A stretch of 64,000 bases of DNA from Saprospiraceae bacterium (GTDB lineage Bacteria; Bacteroidota; Bacteroidia; Chitinophagales; Saprospiraceae): positions 2,638,001 through 2,702,000 of the forward strand of contig JADJLQ010000001.1 in the NCBI GenBank assembly GCA_016709995.1. Direction: 5' to 3'. Shown piece by piece: positions 53,186 through 63,358 of this stretch (within the stretch, counting starts at the first letter, position 1; each line of letters begins with the position of its first letter). A program made the translations under genes and the position numbers. The notes below the pieces were generated by a model. That model was not told the origin of the DNA and did not search any database. It saw only the letters and a program-made list of their open reading frames with translations.

Positions 53186-55753
53186 TCAAATCTCAATGGT
53201 CAAAGACTGATGTTCTTTGATCTCTTTGCCAGCTGGAAATAATTTGACTGCCTGATCCAATCTAAATGATTCCAGCTGTAAATCTCCCTTCAAAACCTTT
53301 AGCTCTGCTACCCAGCCGGAACCAGATTTTTTCATCTTCACCTGACCGTAGGCGTATCCATTGGACCAGAAAAATTGGCCCTCCTGCGCTTTGAACTCCA
53401 TGGATTTTGCAATGGCAGAATAATGAAATCCGGTCAGCGCAAGTGTAGCTCCCCAACTGGTCATCGCGCGCGCATAATGGTGTCCACACTCCGCTTCGTC
53501 AAATGGGCTTCTTTTGAGGCCGTCATAGCGGTCCCTGATGTTGCTGATACAAGTGAGTCCCTGATCTATCTGCCCTTCATACAACATCCCGATGGCGGCT
53601 GTATATTCAAAGCCGGTCATGACTTCTGAAAAATAGGGGAAAGGTATTTTGGGTCTTCCTCCCCTTGGATAACTGGCCATGAGTAAGGCCGCTTCATCTC
53701 CCAGTGCATAGGACCGCATATTATTAAAATGATCGAGCATAGAGGAGCGGAGATTGTACTTCATGATACTTTGCAGCGCAGTTTGGACATGATCACGATC
53801 AACCAGGTAACCTAATCCATACACATGTGCCATATACTGACCTATAAGCTGATCTACCAGGCAACCTTTGCCCAATTGATATGGAGGATCACTCGTATAG
53901 ACCTTGCCACTGGCCACGGTAGCTTTTAATACCTGGTCTTCACTAAATGCTGTTTGCACAATCTGCTCATAGTATTCTCCATTAAATAATTTTTCGTCAG
54001 TAAATTTTCTGCCCTGCTCATACAAACGATGACAATCTGAAGCAACAGCATTTTCCTTCATCGCTTTGGCCATCTCTTCCATAGCACGCAAAGCACCAAG
54101 GTACCAGATCTGCATCTGTGGATTAGGCCCATAATATTCTACATCCATGGTATTGTGCTGACACCCTTCCATGACGCCATCTTTATTGCCATCCCATCCT
54201 CCAGGCAGCCAGGCAAACTGCATCGTACGCTTGATCGAAGGATAAAGTTCTTTTAACAAATCTTGATTGCCCGACAATTGCCAATCGCGATACATGCGCA
54301 TGATGGTGCCCATCTGTCCATCTGCAGCAGCTGCCTTGATGGATTGTGCTTTGGTCTCCAGTGGCAAGCCTACCCTGAAACTCATAAACCCTGTTGGGTC
54401 CGTAGCCGGGCCAAACTCAGTCCTTCGCATCGTTTGTGCGAGATCACCAAATAGAAATCCGGTAGCTTGCTCATAATTCCATACATGAGTACAAGATCCC
54501 TGGCAGGAGCCATAATTGTCCATACAGCCTTCCCATCCCATCATGGTTCCGTCTTTTATCCTAAATACAGTCTGTGATCGAAGGGTGCTTAGATTGAACA
54601 GGGCAGCTTCTTTGACCACGGTCGGAAGATCACTTTCCACAAATGCAGTTACAAATTCGAGTGTTTTGTTTTCCAGGGCTGGTAGTTTATCTACGGTTTT
54701 ATCCAATACATCCCAGGCATCCTTGTATTGAGAAGTGTAATAATTGCCAACCACTTCATTTGACCAGGCAAATCGATTAGGGAAATGCCAGGTGATATAA
54801 AAAGTAATCTCCCGAGATTTATGTGCTGGGATCGAAAGTTTTACTGCCAAGGAAGCTTGCGGATCATGGTCTGTCAATTGATCTTTGTCTGTAAGGATGC
54901 CGTCAGCGCTAAAATCGTCCCAAAAATCAAGGAGGGCATTTTCCCAATCATTGGATCGGGACGATCTGCGATAGCTCACTTGCTGATCACTATTGGTAGT
55001 AAGTGCCATAGTCCCCCAAGCTTCTGAAGTATGGGGGACGCTATCCGAATACATGAAGATTCCCTGGACACCCGCGGATTTTCTGAAAATATTTTGATTG
55101 TGATTGGCCCCAATCGGCACCTGGTCACCTTTCCAATCCATCCTGGTCTTGGATCCATCATTTCCTATAAAATTTCTCATCAGTCCACAAACTGATGCTT
55201 CAATCGGCTGATCAGTTTTATTCCTGACTTCATACTTTAAGATAGCTATGGGTATTCCGCTGGAGGATGCGTCTGTCGGAATGAGCGGATTATAAGCCTT
55301 CAGGGTAACATCCACCGGCATTTGATCATCCGAGAGATTGACTTGACCAAATGGATAGGTAGCATCAAAACTAGCGTGGCTAAACCGAGGGATGCCATGA
55401 TTGTCAACAGGACGGCCTTCTTTATCCTGGTAGTCTATAGCATCCAACGGCCCCATGAGTCCCTTGATATATTTTTTGCCATTCTTTTCCTGCACATAAA
55501 TGGAAAAAAAAGGCACTCCATTGCCCATCTGACCTCCGCTAAAATTTTTAGCAGGCCGATTCATAATCTCCCAGTCCCTCAATTCGCCTTTGCCACTTAA
55601 AGAAACGGTTCCAGTTCCGATACCCCCAATCGGTAGGGCTATCCTATACAAATGATTTTGGTCGTAGTGTTTGAGGACTGGAAAATTCTGACTCCTTCCA
55701 TTCACCGGAATCAAAATCAATCCTATCCATAAAATCAGGTTCTTGATATTCAT
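53186..55753 (-). CDS. Glycoside hydrolase family 116 (GBA2-type beta-glucosidase)
   Basis: An 855-residue exported protein; signal peptide ends near NGRSQ. The N-terminal GBA2 domain begins IALPIGGIGTGTVSLSGKGELRDWEI. The (alpha/alpha)6 catalytic domain has GGWDGNKDGVMEGCQHNTMD (general acid and nucleophile region) and EVMTGFEYTAAIGML. GH116 enzymes act on beta-glucosides and beta-xylosides, including glucosylceramide in animals; bacterial forms act on plant or bacterial glycosides. The stretch SCQGSCTHVWNYEQATGFLF is a marker of the family. Lone gene. Confidence 0.9.
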   Translation of the reverse strand: MNIKNLILWIGLILIPVNGRSQNFPVLKHYDQNHLYRIALPIGGIGTGTVSLSGKGELRDWEIMNRPAKNFSGGQMGNGVPFFSIYVQEKNGKKYIKGLMGPLDAIDYQDKEGRPVDNHGIPRFSHASFDATYPFGQVNLSDDQMPVDVTLKAYNPLIPTDASSSGIPIAILKYEVRNKTDQPIEASVCGLMRNFIGNDGSKTRMDWKGDQVPIGANHNQNIFRKSAGVQGIFMYSDSVPHTSEAWGTMALTTNSDQQVSYRRSSRSNDWENALLDFWDDFSADGILTDKDQLTDHDPQASLAVKLSIPAHKSREITFYITWHFPNRFAWSNEVVGNYYTSQYKDAWDVLDKTVDKLPALENKTLEFVTAFVESDLPTVVKEAALFNLSTLRSQTVFRIKDGTMMGWEGCMDNYGSCQGSCTHVWNYEQATGFLFGDLAQTMRRTEFGPATDPTGFMSFRVGLPLETKAQSIKAAAADGQMGTIMRMYRDWQLSGNQDLLKELYPSIKRTMQFAWLPGGWDGNKDGVMEGCQHNTMDVEYYGPNPQMQIWYLGALRAMEEMAKAMKENAVASDCHRLYEQGRKFTDEKLFNGEYYEQIVQTAFSEDQVLKATVASGKVYTSDPPYQLGKGCLVDQLIGQYMAHVYGLGYLVDRDHVQTALQSIMKYNLRSSMLDHFNNMRSYALGDEAALLMASYPRGGRPKIPFPYFSEVMTGFEYTAAIGMLYEGQIDQGLTCISNIRDRYDGLKRSPFDEAECGHHYARAMTSWGATLALTGFHYSAIAKSMEFKAQEGQFFWSNGYAYGQVKMKKSGSGWVAELKVLKGDLQLESFRLDQAVKLFPAGKEIKEHQSLTIEI

Positions 55754-55858
55754 TGAATTAGCTTGTTAAGCAGCTGCATAAAGTTCGCAAAGAATTGTGA
55801 GTCTGACATACATGAAAATGCTTTCTTGGAGCTTATTCAAATACTTATGGCATAATCG

Positions 55859-56515
55859 TTAAAGCCGTGCGTAACCCAGTCTCTCGATATCTCTGTGGTC
55901 TTTGGTGAGATGAGCCTTACCTTCTGACAGGACATACAAATAATCGCATAGATCGATGACATGCCGATACATATGATCCGTTATAAGAAAACCCTTTATG
56001 AGTTTTGCCTGATGCAAAAGTTCTTTAATTTTTTCTATATGCAAAGGCATTACATGAGAAAAAGGTTCGTCCAGCATAGAAAAAAGGGATTTAGATTTTA
56101 TGATGACATATACTTCTATCAGTCGCCTTTGTCCTCCAGATAGGTTCTTGATGGAAACGTTTCCAATAGGTCCACACTCAGGGAACAAATCTTCAAAATC
56201 GGTATAATTCAACTCAAAGTTTGAGAAGATCCGTTGGACTGAAAGCATGGAAGGTATAAAATTAAATTGTGGCAAGTAGGTTATCAGGTCAGGCCGTTTA
56301 AATGCCTTTGGCACGGAAACGCTATCAAATCGAATAGATTTGCTCATAGCTGGCAGGCTCCCGTAGATGATATTTATTAGGCAGGTTTTTCCTTGCCCAT
56401 TTCTACCTAATATGCCGGTGATTTTGCCGGTTTCACACTTAAAGTAAATATCAGACAGAATTCGTCTATCGCCAAATTCCAGCATAATTCCATCAGCTTC
56501 AAAGAGGTGGGTCAT
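55859..56515 (-). CDS. ABC transporter ATP-binding protein
   Basis: A 218-residue ABC ATPase. Walker A is GRNGQGKT, the Q-loop is YLPQFNFIP, the signature is LSGGQRR, Walker B is FSMLDEPFSHV and the switch His is ITDHMYRHV. It has full family length and belongs to the LptB-like class by its GQRRLIEVYVIIKS pattern. The usual permease is missing; only a small membrane protein precedes it, overlapping by four bases. Its AT-rich codon use is a little different from neighbours. Substrate unknown. Confidence 0.88.
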   Translation of the reverse strand: MTHLFEADGIMLEFGDRRILSDIYFKCETGKITGILGRNGQGKTCLINIIYGSLPAMSKSIRFDSVSVPKAFKRPDLITYLPQFNFIPSMLSVQRIFSNFELNYTDFEDLFPECGPIGNVSIKNLSGGQRRLIEVYVIIKSKSLFSMLDEPFSHVMPLHIEKIKELLHQAKLIKGFLITDHMYRHVIDLCDYLYVLSEGKAHLTKDHRDIERLGYARL

Positions 56516-56820
56516 TTTAGTTTATAACTGATGATGATGGCAAAAATGAAGAGAAAGAAGTCAAACGAGAGAGTAACGTCCAAAAAACATTTTGAAACCC
56601 CCAGGTTTTGGTAATAAAAAAATTCTTTTGATTTGTAGTCCGATATAACATAATATACCAACCCCAAAGAAATTATTTTGAACCAAAAAAGCAAACTAAA
56701 AGTTCGCAGCCCATGACTCCAAAAAATACTGATACATCCCAAAGTAATCACCCATGTAACCAGGCTAAAACCCCGGTAAAAAGCCCAAATAAGCCTCAAC
56801 GATTTAAGAAGTTCCATCAT
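56512..56820 (-). CDS. Small membrane protein partner of the ABC ATPase
   Basis: A 102-residue protein with three predicted membrane spans (VTWVITLGCISIFW, FWFKIISLGLVYYVI, LSFDFFLFIFAIIISY). The ATG at 56820 or the next one at 56817 is used. It overlaps the ATPase start by four bases, so both are made together. The pattern LLKSLRLIWAFYRG and YYQNLGVSKC resembles small permease subunits in Bacteroidota, often near exopolysaccharide or motility genes. I do not recognise a named family. Confidence 0.6.
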   Translation of the reverse strand: MMELLKSLRLIWAFYRGFSLVTWVITLGCISIFWSHGLRTFSLLFWFKIISLGLVYYVISDYKSKEFFYYQNLGVSKCFLDVTLSFDFFLFIFAIIISYKLK

Positions 56821-56866
56821 TAGTGAAAATGGATATTGCAATTCAAAAGTGCAAAGTTCATCTGAT

Positions 56867-56874
56867 CAAATGTA
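56867..56874 (-). promoter_or_regulatory. Possible -7 element (TACATTTG) for the small ABC operon
   Basis: On the minus strand TACATTTG (56874-56867) matches the -7 consensus and would start transcription near 56860, 40 bases before the ATG at 56820. No TTTG lies 19-21 bases upstream. Confidence 0.3.
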
Positions 56875-57000
56875 CCGTAAAACAAGATATCAGGTATGTC
56901 AAAATATAATTCAATAATGACCACAAAACTCAAAAGGATGAGATTCAGTCTCAATGTCGGTAGGATTTATTATACCAGGAATAAAATCTACCATTCAGCT

Positions 57001-58383
57001 CTATTTATTGATGGGGTAATTTGCCTCATCAACCCTGGATATTAAAAATAATTTTTCCATCTCTTTTACGATTATGGGATATAGGGATGCAAGGTTTTTG
57101 TTTTCGGACGGATCACTATTAAGATCATACAGTTCACAGGCTGACCCGTTGATGCTTCGCTTGATGGCTTTCCATTTACCCTTCCGGATGGCCTGATCAA
57201 ACCCTCGCTCATGAAATTCCCAATACAAATAAGGATGGATCGGTTTAGATTGGGATTTGGATAATACATTCAAAAAAGATAGTCCATTGATATTATTTGG
57301 CTTTTCGGCATGGAGGAGCTCCGCAATAGTTGGGAGGATATCCCAATTGGCCAGGGGCTCATGGATGAGTTTTTTACTCATGCCCATTCCCCAGGCGATG
57401 GTCGGCACCCGGATACCACCTTCGTACAAGTCTCTCTTATAACCCCGCAATCCACCGGTACTCTCAAATTCTTTGATGTTTCTGCCCCCTTCCTGGTGAG
57501 CTCCATTGTCCGAAGTAAAAAGCACGAACGTATTTTTATCCAAGCCAAGCTCTTTAAGCAAAGTCATTAACTTACCCATGTCCATATCTACTTGTCTGAT
57601 CATGGCTGCCGTAGCCGCATTGGGCATAGATTGTGAACTATAAGTCGGACTCATACCGGTTCCCTGGACAAAAGGGGTCTCTACAAATACACTTTTACCA
57701 TTGGCCTTTAAAAAGGGCTTAATGGACTCTTCGGTGGGTATCGTCATTTCAGCATGCGGTAAAGTCATCGGCAAGTACAATAAAAAAGGAGCTTGCGAAT
57801 TAGCCTTGATAAAATCCAATGCTGCTTTAAAAATATAAGGTGCTGTATTTTGGGTTGAGTCCATTGGATGGGTCCTGGTCACACCATCCTTAGTCTCCCA
57901 AAGACTTTTAACATAATAATTATGGGCACTTTTGTGGGTTAAGTACCCAATAAACTCATCCCAGCCTTGTTTTTCAGGAGAGCCTGAATTATTTTCATGT
58001 CCTAAGCCCCATTTGCCAAACATGCCTGTCACATAACCTAGTTGTTTGGCCATTCGTGGTAAGGTCAGCGTGGATTCACGCAAAGGAGTCTCTTTATTGC
58101 CCCGTATATATGCATGTCCCATATCCATACCTGTCATCAGGGCAAAACGGGAAGGGGCACATACTGTACTGCCTGAATAAAAATTGGTAAACCGGCAGCC
58201 ATCTGCAGCCATTCGATCAAGGTTAGGCGTAGGAATTATCTTTTGACCATAACAACCTAAATCACCATAACCCAAGTCATCGGCCAGGACAATGATAATA
58301 TTTGGTTTTGAATTGGATTGTGTGATTCCAAAAGTGAATCCGCAAAGGTGAATGATCAGGAACAATGCTTGTTTTAATTTCAT
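57001..58383 (-). CDS. Exported type I sulfatase
   Basis: A 460-residue arylsulfatase-family enzyme; signal peptide to about residue 21 (TFGITQ). The metal site starts DDLGYGDLGCYG (Asp35, Asp36). The modification motif is CAPSR with Cys75, which must be oxidised to formylglycine by a radical-SAM or FGE-type enzyme found elsewhere. VLFTSDNGAHQEGG holds two more metal ligands, and ENKNLA at the end is a conserved tail. It should remove sulfate esters from a glycan or small molecule. It stands alone. Confidence 0.92.
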   Translation of the reverse strand: MKLKQALFLIIHLCGFTFGITQSNSKPNIIIVLADDLGYGDLGCYGQKIIPTPNLDRMAADGCRFTNFYSGSTVCAPSRFALMTGMDMGHAYIRGNKETPLRESTLTLPRMAKQLGYVTGMFGKWGLGHENNSGSPEKQGWDEFIGYLTHKSAHNYYVKSLWETKDGVTRTHPMDSTQNTAPYIFKAALDFIKANSQAPFLLYLPMTLPHAEMTIPTEESIKPFLKANGKSVFVETPFVQGTGMSPTYSSQSMPNAATAAMIRQVDMDMGKLMTLLKELGLDKNTFVLFTSDNGAHQEGGRNIKEFESTGGLRGYKRDLYEGGIRVPTIAWGMGMSKKLIHEPLANWDILPTIAELLHAEKPNNINGLSFLNVLSKSQSKPIHPYLYWEFHERGFDQAIRKGKWKAIKRSINGSACELYDLNSDPSENKNLASLYPIIVKEMEKLFLISRVDEANYPINK

Positions 58384-58584
58384 TCTCGAAATTAAATAAT
58401 CTAAGGATTACTGAACAGATAAGTTGAAAACACAAACTCCATTTTGGGTAACGTGAGATAATTAAAGCGATTGATTTTTTCCAGGTTCCTCTTAAAAAAT
58501 TATAAACGATGCAAACAAATCTGACAACTCTTATATTGATCTCGAAGTAACCAAAGAAAATTTTTTAATGGAGAGAAATCCTAT

Positions 58585-60642
58585 TCATTGCTGAGCCCTA
58601 TCTCTTATATAATGCATCAGCCCAAGCAGCTGCGTATCGGTCATATCTGCATAAATAGGCATACCCATCTTTAGACTTGATCCTTTTTTGACTACCTGTC
58701 TGAATAAATCCAAATTGAGCGGCACAGCAGAAGCTCTCAGATCAGGAGCCATACCCATTGACACTACATTACCCCCATGGCAGCCGCGGCAAGGGCCGTA
58801 TTCTTTTTCTCCCAGTGCGACCAGTCCAGCGTCTACTTTAAATGCTTTATCAATGATTGGAGTAGGAAAATAAGGTGGCGGCAAGGGAGGTAGACCCACT
58901 TTACCTTCCAGAGAAAAAGTGATTAGCCGACGCATATGACGGCCATAATCCCAGCCAAGGACTTTGTCACCTACTCCGGCAAAGGCACCACCCCAGCCCA
59001 CCAATAACGAGATATACTGCCTGCCTTTAATGCTGTAAGTAATTGGAGGAGCAGAGATGCCTAATCCTGTGTCAAAAGTCCAAAGTACCTTACCTGTAGC
59101 TGCATGATAGGCCAATAGTTTTCCTTCTGCTCTGCCCTGGAAAACCAGGTAACCGGCAGTGGTCAGGGTACCCGCATTCCACAATTCATCCTGGGGTACC
59201 TGCCAGATCATTTTTTGTTTGACAGGATCCCAGGCTTGCAAAGAGCCGGGATAAGGCCTTGGTTGTTTTTTAGGAGGAAATAACCTGGCGCCTATACCGC
59301 CTTTAAAATCTATGGAGACAAAATTGGTATCAACCCCTACATCTGTGTACGCGAGCGCATCATGTATGGTAGGGATATAAGCCAATCCTGTCATTGGATT
59401 ATAAGACATCGCATGCCAACTATGAGCACCATGAGGGCCAGGAGTTAACTGAAAAGTATCATTTTTATATCGTGCCCCAGGTGCTTCTACCGGTCGGCCG
59501 GTTTTCAGATCGATGCGAGATGCCCAGGAGGTTTCCACAAAGGGCTCGGCAGATACCAACTTGCCGGTTTCCCGATTGATCACGTAAAAAAAACCATTTT
59601 TAGGAGCGTGTAAGATGGCTTTTATAGGTTTACCTTCGATCATCAGATCTGCCAGGACGATATCCATATTAGAGTTATAATCCCAGCTCTCACCCGGTGT
59701 GGTCTGGTAGTGCCATAGGTAATGACCATCATCCGGATCCAGCGCGACGATAGAGCACAAGAAAAGATTATCACCTCCCTGCGGGCTCCTGATATTTCTA
59801 TTCCAGGGTCCACCATTCCCCGTGCCGATATATAGTACATCGAGGTCCGGATCATAGGTAAATCCATGCCAGGCATGGCCACCGCCACCGTATTTCCACC
59901 ACTCGCCGGTCCAGGTCTCCGCAGCCATCTTCATGGCCTCATTTTCAAATCCTTTGGCAGGATCACCAGGCACAATATAAAATCGCCAGGCTTGTGCCCC
60001 TGTCTCAGTGTCATAGGCTGTGACATACCCTCTGGTTGGACCCGCTTCTGAGCCGCCATTGCCGATCAGGACTTTGTGCTTAAATGCTTTTGGAGCTCCG
60101 GTGATAGTAAATGCTTTTGATGGATCTGTCGTCTGTACACTCCAGATCTCTTGGCCAGTCTTGCTATCTATTGCAATCAACCTACCATCCCAGGTAGCAT
60201 CAAATATTTTGCCCTCGTAATAGGAGATGCCTCTGCTGTGCGACCAACCTGCACGACGATGTTGACCGATGTGTTTTGCATTTTCAGGATCATATTGCCA
60301 GATCAGCCGGCCGGAAGTAGCGTCCACCGCGCGAACGATATTGGCAGTACCTGTAAAATACATGATGCCGTCTATCACCAGGGGTGTTGAGACCAGGGCC
60401 TTGTCATTGGGCAAGTCGATGTACCAATCTACCTTGAGCGCACTTACTGTATTGGTATCTACTGCTGTCAATGGGCTAAACCGTCGTTCATTGTGCGTAC
60501 GGCCATAGGCTGGCCAATCTGTGGTTTGTGTTTCGTCAGCCAGTTGCTTGTCAGGATTGTTTGAGTTGCATCCACCCAGGAGCAAGTAGCCAATTAAATA
60601 AAGACTATAGATAAATAGACTATTCTTCAAATCGATCTTCAT
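58585..60642 (-). CDS. PQQ-dependent alcohol dehydrogenase with C-terminal cytochrome c
   Basis: A 685-residue quinohemoprotein lipoprotein (lipobox LLGGC, Cys25). The eight-bladed PQQ propeller fills residues 40-570: metal ligands are Glu199 (GSEAG), Asn275 (GTGNGGPW) and the catalytic Asp321 (ESWDYN). The vicinal Cys-Cys seen in methanol and ethanol dehydrogenases is replaced by GW (RAGWSHSRG, near 131-139). Residue 323 is Asn, not the Asp found in lanthanide enzymes. A cytochrome c domain follows with CRGCH (618-622). It should oxidise an alcohol or sugar and pass electrons through heme. Lone gene. Confidence 0.88.
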   Translation of the reverse strand: MKIDLKNSLFIYSLYLIGYLLLGGCNSNNPDKQLADETQTTDWPAYGRTHNERRFSPLTAVDTNTVSALKVDWYIDLPNDKALVSTPLVIDGIMYFTGTANIVRAVDATSGRLIWQYDPENAKHIGQHRRAGWSHSRGISYYEGKIFDATWDGRLIAIDSKTGQEIWSVQTTDPSKAFTITGAPKAFKHKVLIGNGGSEAGPTRGYVTAYDTETGAQAWRFYIVPGDPAKGFENEAMKMAAETWTGEWWKYGGGGHAWHGFTYDPDLDVLYIGTGNGGPWNRNIRSPQGGDNLFLCSIVALDPDDGHYLWHYQTTPGESWDYNSNMDIVLADLMIEGKPIKAILHAPKNGFFYVINRETGKLVSAEPFVETSWASRIDLKTGRPVEAPGARYKNDTFQLTPGPHGAHSWHAMSYNPMTGLAYIPTIHDALAYTDVGVDTNFVSIDFKGGIGARLFPPKKQPRPYPGSLQAWDPVKQKMIWQVPQDELWNAGTLTTAGYLVFQGRAEGKLLAYHAATGKVLWTFDTGLGISAPPITYSIKGRQYISLLVGWGGAFAGVGDKVLGWDYGRHMRRLITFSLEGKVGLPPLPPPYFPTPIIDKAFKVDAGLVALGEKEYGPCRGCHGGNVVSMGMAPDLRASAVPLNLDLFRQVVKKGSSLKMGMPIYADMTDTQLLGLMHYIRDRAQQ

Positions 60643-60823
60643 TTTATATTGATTTACTCGTTTGAAATTAATTAAAAACTCGCGACGGTACTAAATCAAT
60701 AATAGTGGAAGTTTAAAAATGTCACTGTTTACCAACGAGGGTGATGGAATGGTCGCAGTATAACTGCTTCGAATCGGACGGGAGAGGTTTAGGAGGAGTT
60801 GAACTCCGACTCGGTAATCTATT

Positions 60824-63358
60824 CTAAAACAAAGTATCTTTTTCTTTGCCTCCTCTGATTCTATCCAAGATCCTGCCAAGTTCAGCCTCTGTGGACACCA
60901 GTACTTCGCGCGGTTTAGATCCTTCGCCGGCACCAACTATCCCGAGCAACTCAAGCTGATCCATGATGCGTCCTGCACGGTTGTAACCCAACTTAAGTCT
61001 TCGTTGAATCATGGAGGTGCTGCCATGCTGATTTTGCACCACCAAACGACCTGCTTCGTCGAGCATGTCATCCAGATCTTCCAGGACCGCTTTTTCGGCA
61101 CCGGAGGCTCCTTCTTCACCGGTGTATTCGGGGAGGAAGTAGGGAGTAGAAAATCCGCGCTGATCATGGATAAATTTCAGCACATTTTCTACTTCAGGAG
61201 TGTCTACAAATGCACACTGCAATCGAATCATGTCTCCTCCAACGCTCAACAACATATCTCCACTTCCGATGAGCTGGTCTGCACCTCCGGTGTCCAGGAT
61301 GGTCCTGGAATCAACCTTAGATGAAACTTTGAAGGCCAGGCGTGCCGGAAAATTTGCCTTGATCACCCCTGTAATGATATTGACCGAAGGTCTTTGCGTA
61401 GCAATGATCAAGTGGATGCCTACCGCTCTGGCCAGCTGAGCCAATCGACCTATGGGCAGCTCGACCTCTTTACCGGCAGTCATGATCATATCTGCAAACT
61501 CATCGATCACGAGGATGATGAAGGGGAGGAATTTATGGCCTTTTTCAGGATTAAGCTGTCGGGCAGTAAACTTTTTATTGTATTCTTTGATATTACGGGA
61601 CTCTGCTTTTTTCAATAAGTCGTACCGGTTATCCATCTCAATGCAAAGTGAATTGAGGGTAAAAATGACTTTATTGGTTTCCGTCACGATGGGTTCGTCC
61701 TGGTCCGGTAGATAAGCCAGAAAATGGTTTTCCAATTTAGAGTAAGGGAAGAGTTCCACTTTTTTGGGATCAATCAAAACCAGTTTGACCTGGGCCGGAT
61801 GTTTTTTGTACAGTAGGGACATCAGGATGGTATTGATACCCACTGACTTGCCCTGACCTGTAGCACCGGCTATCAGCAAGTGCGGCATTTTAGCAAGATC
61901 TGCTACAAAGACTTCATTCGAAATAGTGCGACCAAGTGCGATCGGAAGATCCATTTTGGACTGCTGAAATTTATCAGACATCAATACCTCTTTGAGGCTG
62001 ACGATTTGTTTTTTCTTATTAGGTACTTCAATACCGATGGTGCCCTTACCTGGGATAGGTGCAATGATCCTTATACCGAGGGCAGAAAGATTGAGGGCGA
62101 TATCATCTTCAAGGTTTTTGATTTTCGAAATTCTTACTCCAGGTGCAGGGATGATTTCATAAAGGGTTACAGTCGGGCCTACGGTCGCTCTGATTTTAGT
62201 GATCTCGATTTTGTAGTGCATCAGAGTCTCTATGATCTGATCTTTGTTGGCTTCGAGTTCAGCGCGATCTACTTCAAAGTTTTGATCAGTATAATCATGC
62301 AATAACTCTACGGATGGCAGCTGAAACTTAGAAAGTTCAGCATCGGGATCATACGGTTGCAGATTGGCGTAGTGATCTTCAGTCAGGGTAAGGTCTTCAA
62401 TATTGGGAGAAAGCGGATCCAAAGACATCTCCGGACCTTCTGATAGATGATGGATCTCTAAGTCTAATAAAGCTTCTGCATCGGTCCTGGTCCCGGGCGT
62501 ATTTATATTTATTTCTTCAAATTCCAGTACCGGTTCATTTTTCCGAAGGTCTTTCAGATCGGCATATTGTGGTTTATAGTGATCTTGATCAAGTGTGATG
62601 GGCTCACGATCGTCCCGGAGGTCCGGCACTTCATCTGTGAAGTCCATGTCAATGGGTTTTTTATTAGATCCATTAGTCTCATCAGATACAGTGCCTGAAG
62701 GTTGATCTGACTGATTCTTTTTGAAAAAACTTAAAAAGGAGCCCATATTGATAGAAGGTGATTCGCCACCGGACAATTGGTAAGACGGCATCCGCAGACC
62801 TGAAAAGTCGGGGTTAAAATTCCAAATGAATATCACTGCGACTATCAATAATAATAATCCAATCAAGCCCACCATGCCCAGCATATTACGTAAATAAAAA
62901 GCGATCCATTCACCAATGGCACCACCAAACGGGAAGGCAAATCTACCGAGCAGACTCTCTAATAAAACAGAGGAGTATACCATGATCCATAAAGCTGACA
63001 AGGTTTTCATGGCCAGTGAATATTTTGCATTGCGCACCCACTTCCAGGTATACATGAGACTGATATATACGAGGATGAAAGCCGGAAGACCAAAACTCCA
63101 GTACATCACCTGATGTGAAAGAAAAGCCCCCAATCGACCGAAAGTATTGGCTACTTCCAGGTCCTTTTGAAAAAATATATGCCATGAAAAATTAAGCACT
63201 TTGTCCTGATCAAATCTCCAGGTAAAAAGGTAGGAGATCATACTGATCAAAAGTAAAATTGAAAAAAATAAGGTGAAAAGCCCCAATACTTTTGTCCATC
63301 GCTCGTCCTTAAAATTTAGCCTTTTCCAAAAAGGTTTACTGTTTTTCTTCTTGCCCAT
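60824..63358 (-). CDS. ftsK: DNA translocase FtsK
   Basis: An 844-residue FtsK/SpoIIIE motor that moves the chromosome ends at division. Four N-terminal membrane spans cover residues 20-190, an acidic linker follows, and the motor begins near residue 370. Walker A is GATGQGKS (498-505); Walker B is FIILVIDEFADMI; the gamma winged helix is at the end (QNQHGSTSMIQRRLKLGYNR then AGRIMDQLELLGIVG), which reads KOPS-type sequences and activates XerCD. Length is normal. The 181-base gap after it shows two small inverted repeats but no convincing terminator. Confidence 0.95.
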   Translation of the reverse strand: MGKKKNSKPFWKRLNFKDERWTKVLGLFTLFFSILLLISMISYLFTWRFDQDKVLNFSWHIFFQKDLEVANTFGRLGAFLSHQVMYWSFGLPAFILVYISLMYTWKWVRNAKYSLAMKTLSALWIMVYSSVLLESLLGRFAFPFGGAIGEWIAFYLRNMLGMVGLIGLLLLIVAVIFIWNFNPDFSGLRMPSYQLSGGESPSINMGSFLSFFKKNQSDQPSGTVSDETNGSNKKPIDMDFTDEVPDLRDDREPITLDQDHYKPQYADLKDLRKNEPVLEFEEININTPGTRTDAEALLDLEIHHLSEGPEMSLDPLSPNIEDLTLTEDHYANLQPYDPDAELSKFQLPSVELLHDYTDQNFEVDRAELEANKDQIIETLMHYKIEITKIRATVGPTVTLYEIIPAPGVRISKIKNLEDDIALNLSALGIRIIAPIPGKGTIGIEVPNKKKQIVSLKEVLMSDKFQQSKMDLPIALGRTISNEVFVADLAKMPHLLIAGATGQGKSVGINTILMSLLYKKHPAQVKLVLIDPKKVELFPYSKLENHFLAYLPDQDEPIVTETNKVIFTLNSLCIEMDNRYDLLKKAESRNIKEYNKKFTARQLNPEKGHKFLPFIILVIDEFADMIMTAGKEVELPIGRLAQLARAVGIHLIIATQRPSVNIITGVIKANFPARLAFKVSSKVDSRTILDTGGADQLIGSGDMLLSVGGDMIRLQCAFVDTPEVENVLKFIHDQRGFSTPYFLPEYTGEEGASGAEKAVLEDLDDMLDEAGRLVVQNQHGSTSMIQRRLKLGYNRAGRIMDQLELLGIVGAGEGSKPREVLVSTEAELGRILDRIRGGKEKDTLF

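Noticed and set aside
60755..60807. Two small inverted repeats (GCAGT-ATA-ACTGC and GGAGTT-G-AACTCC) after ftsK, the second looking like a tRNA T-arm
   Set aside because: No acceptor stem, D-arm or anticodon arm can be built, and there is no T-run for a terminator.
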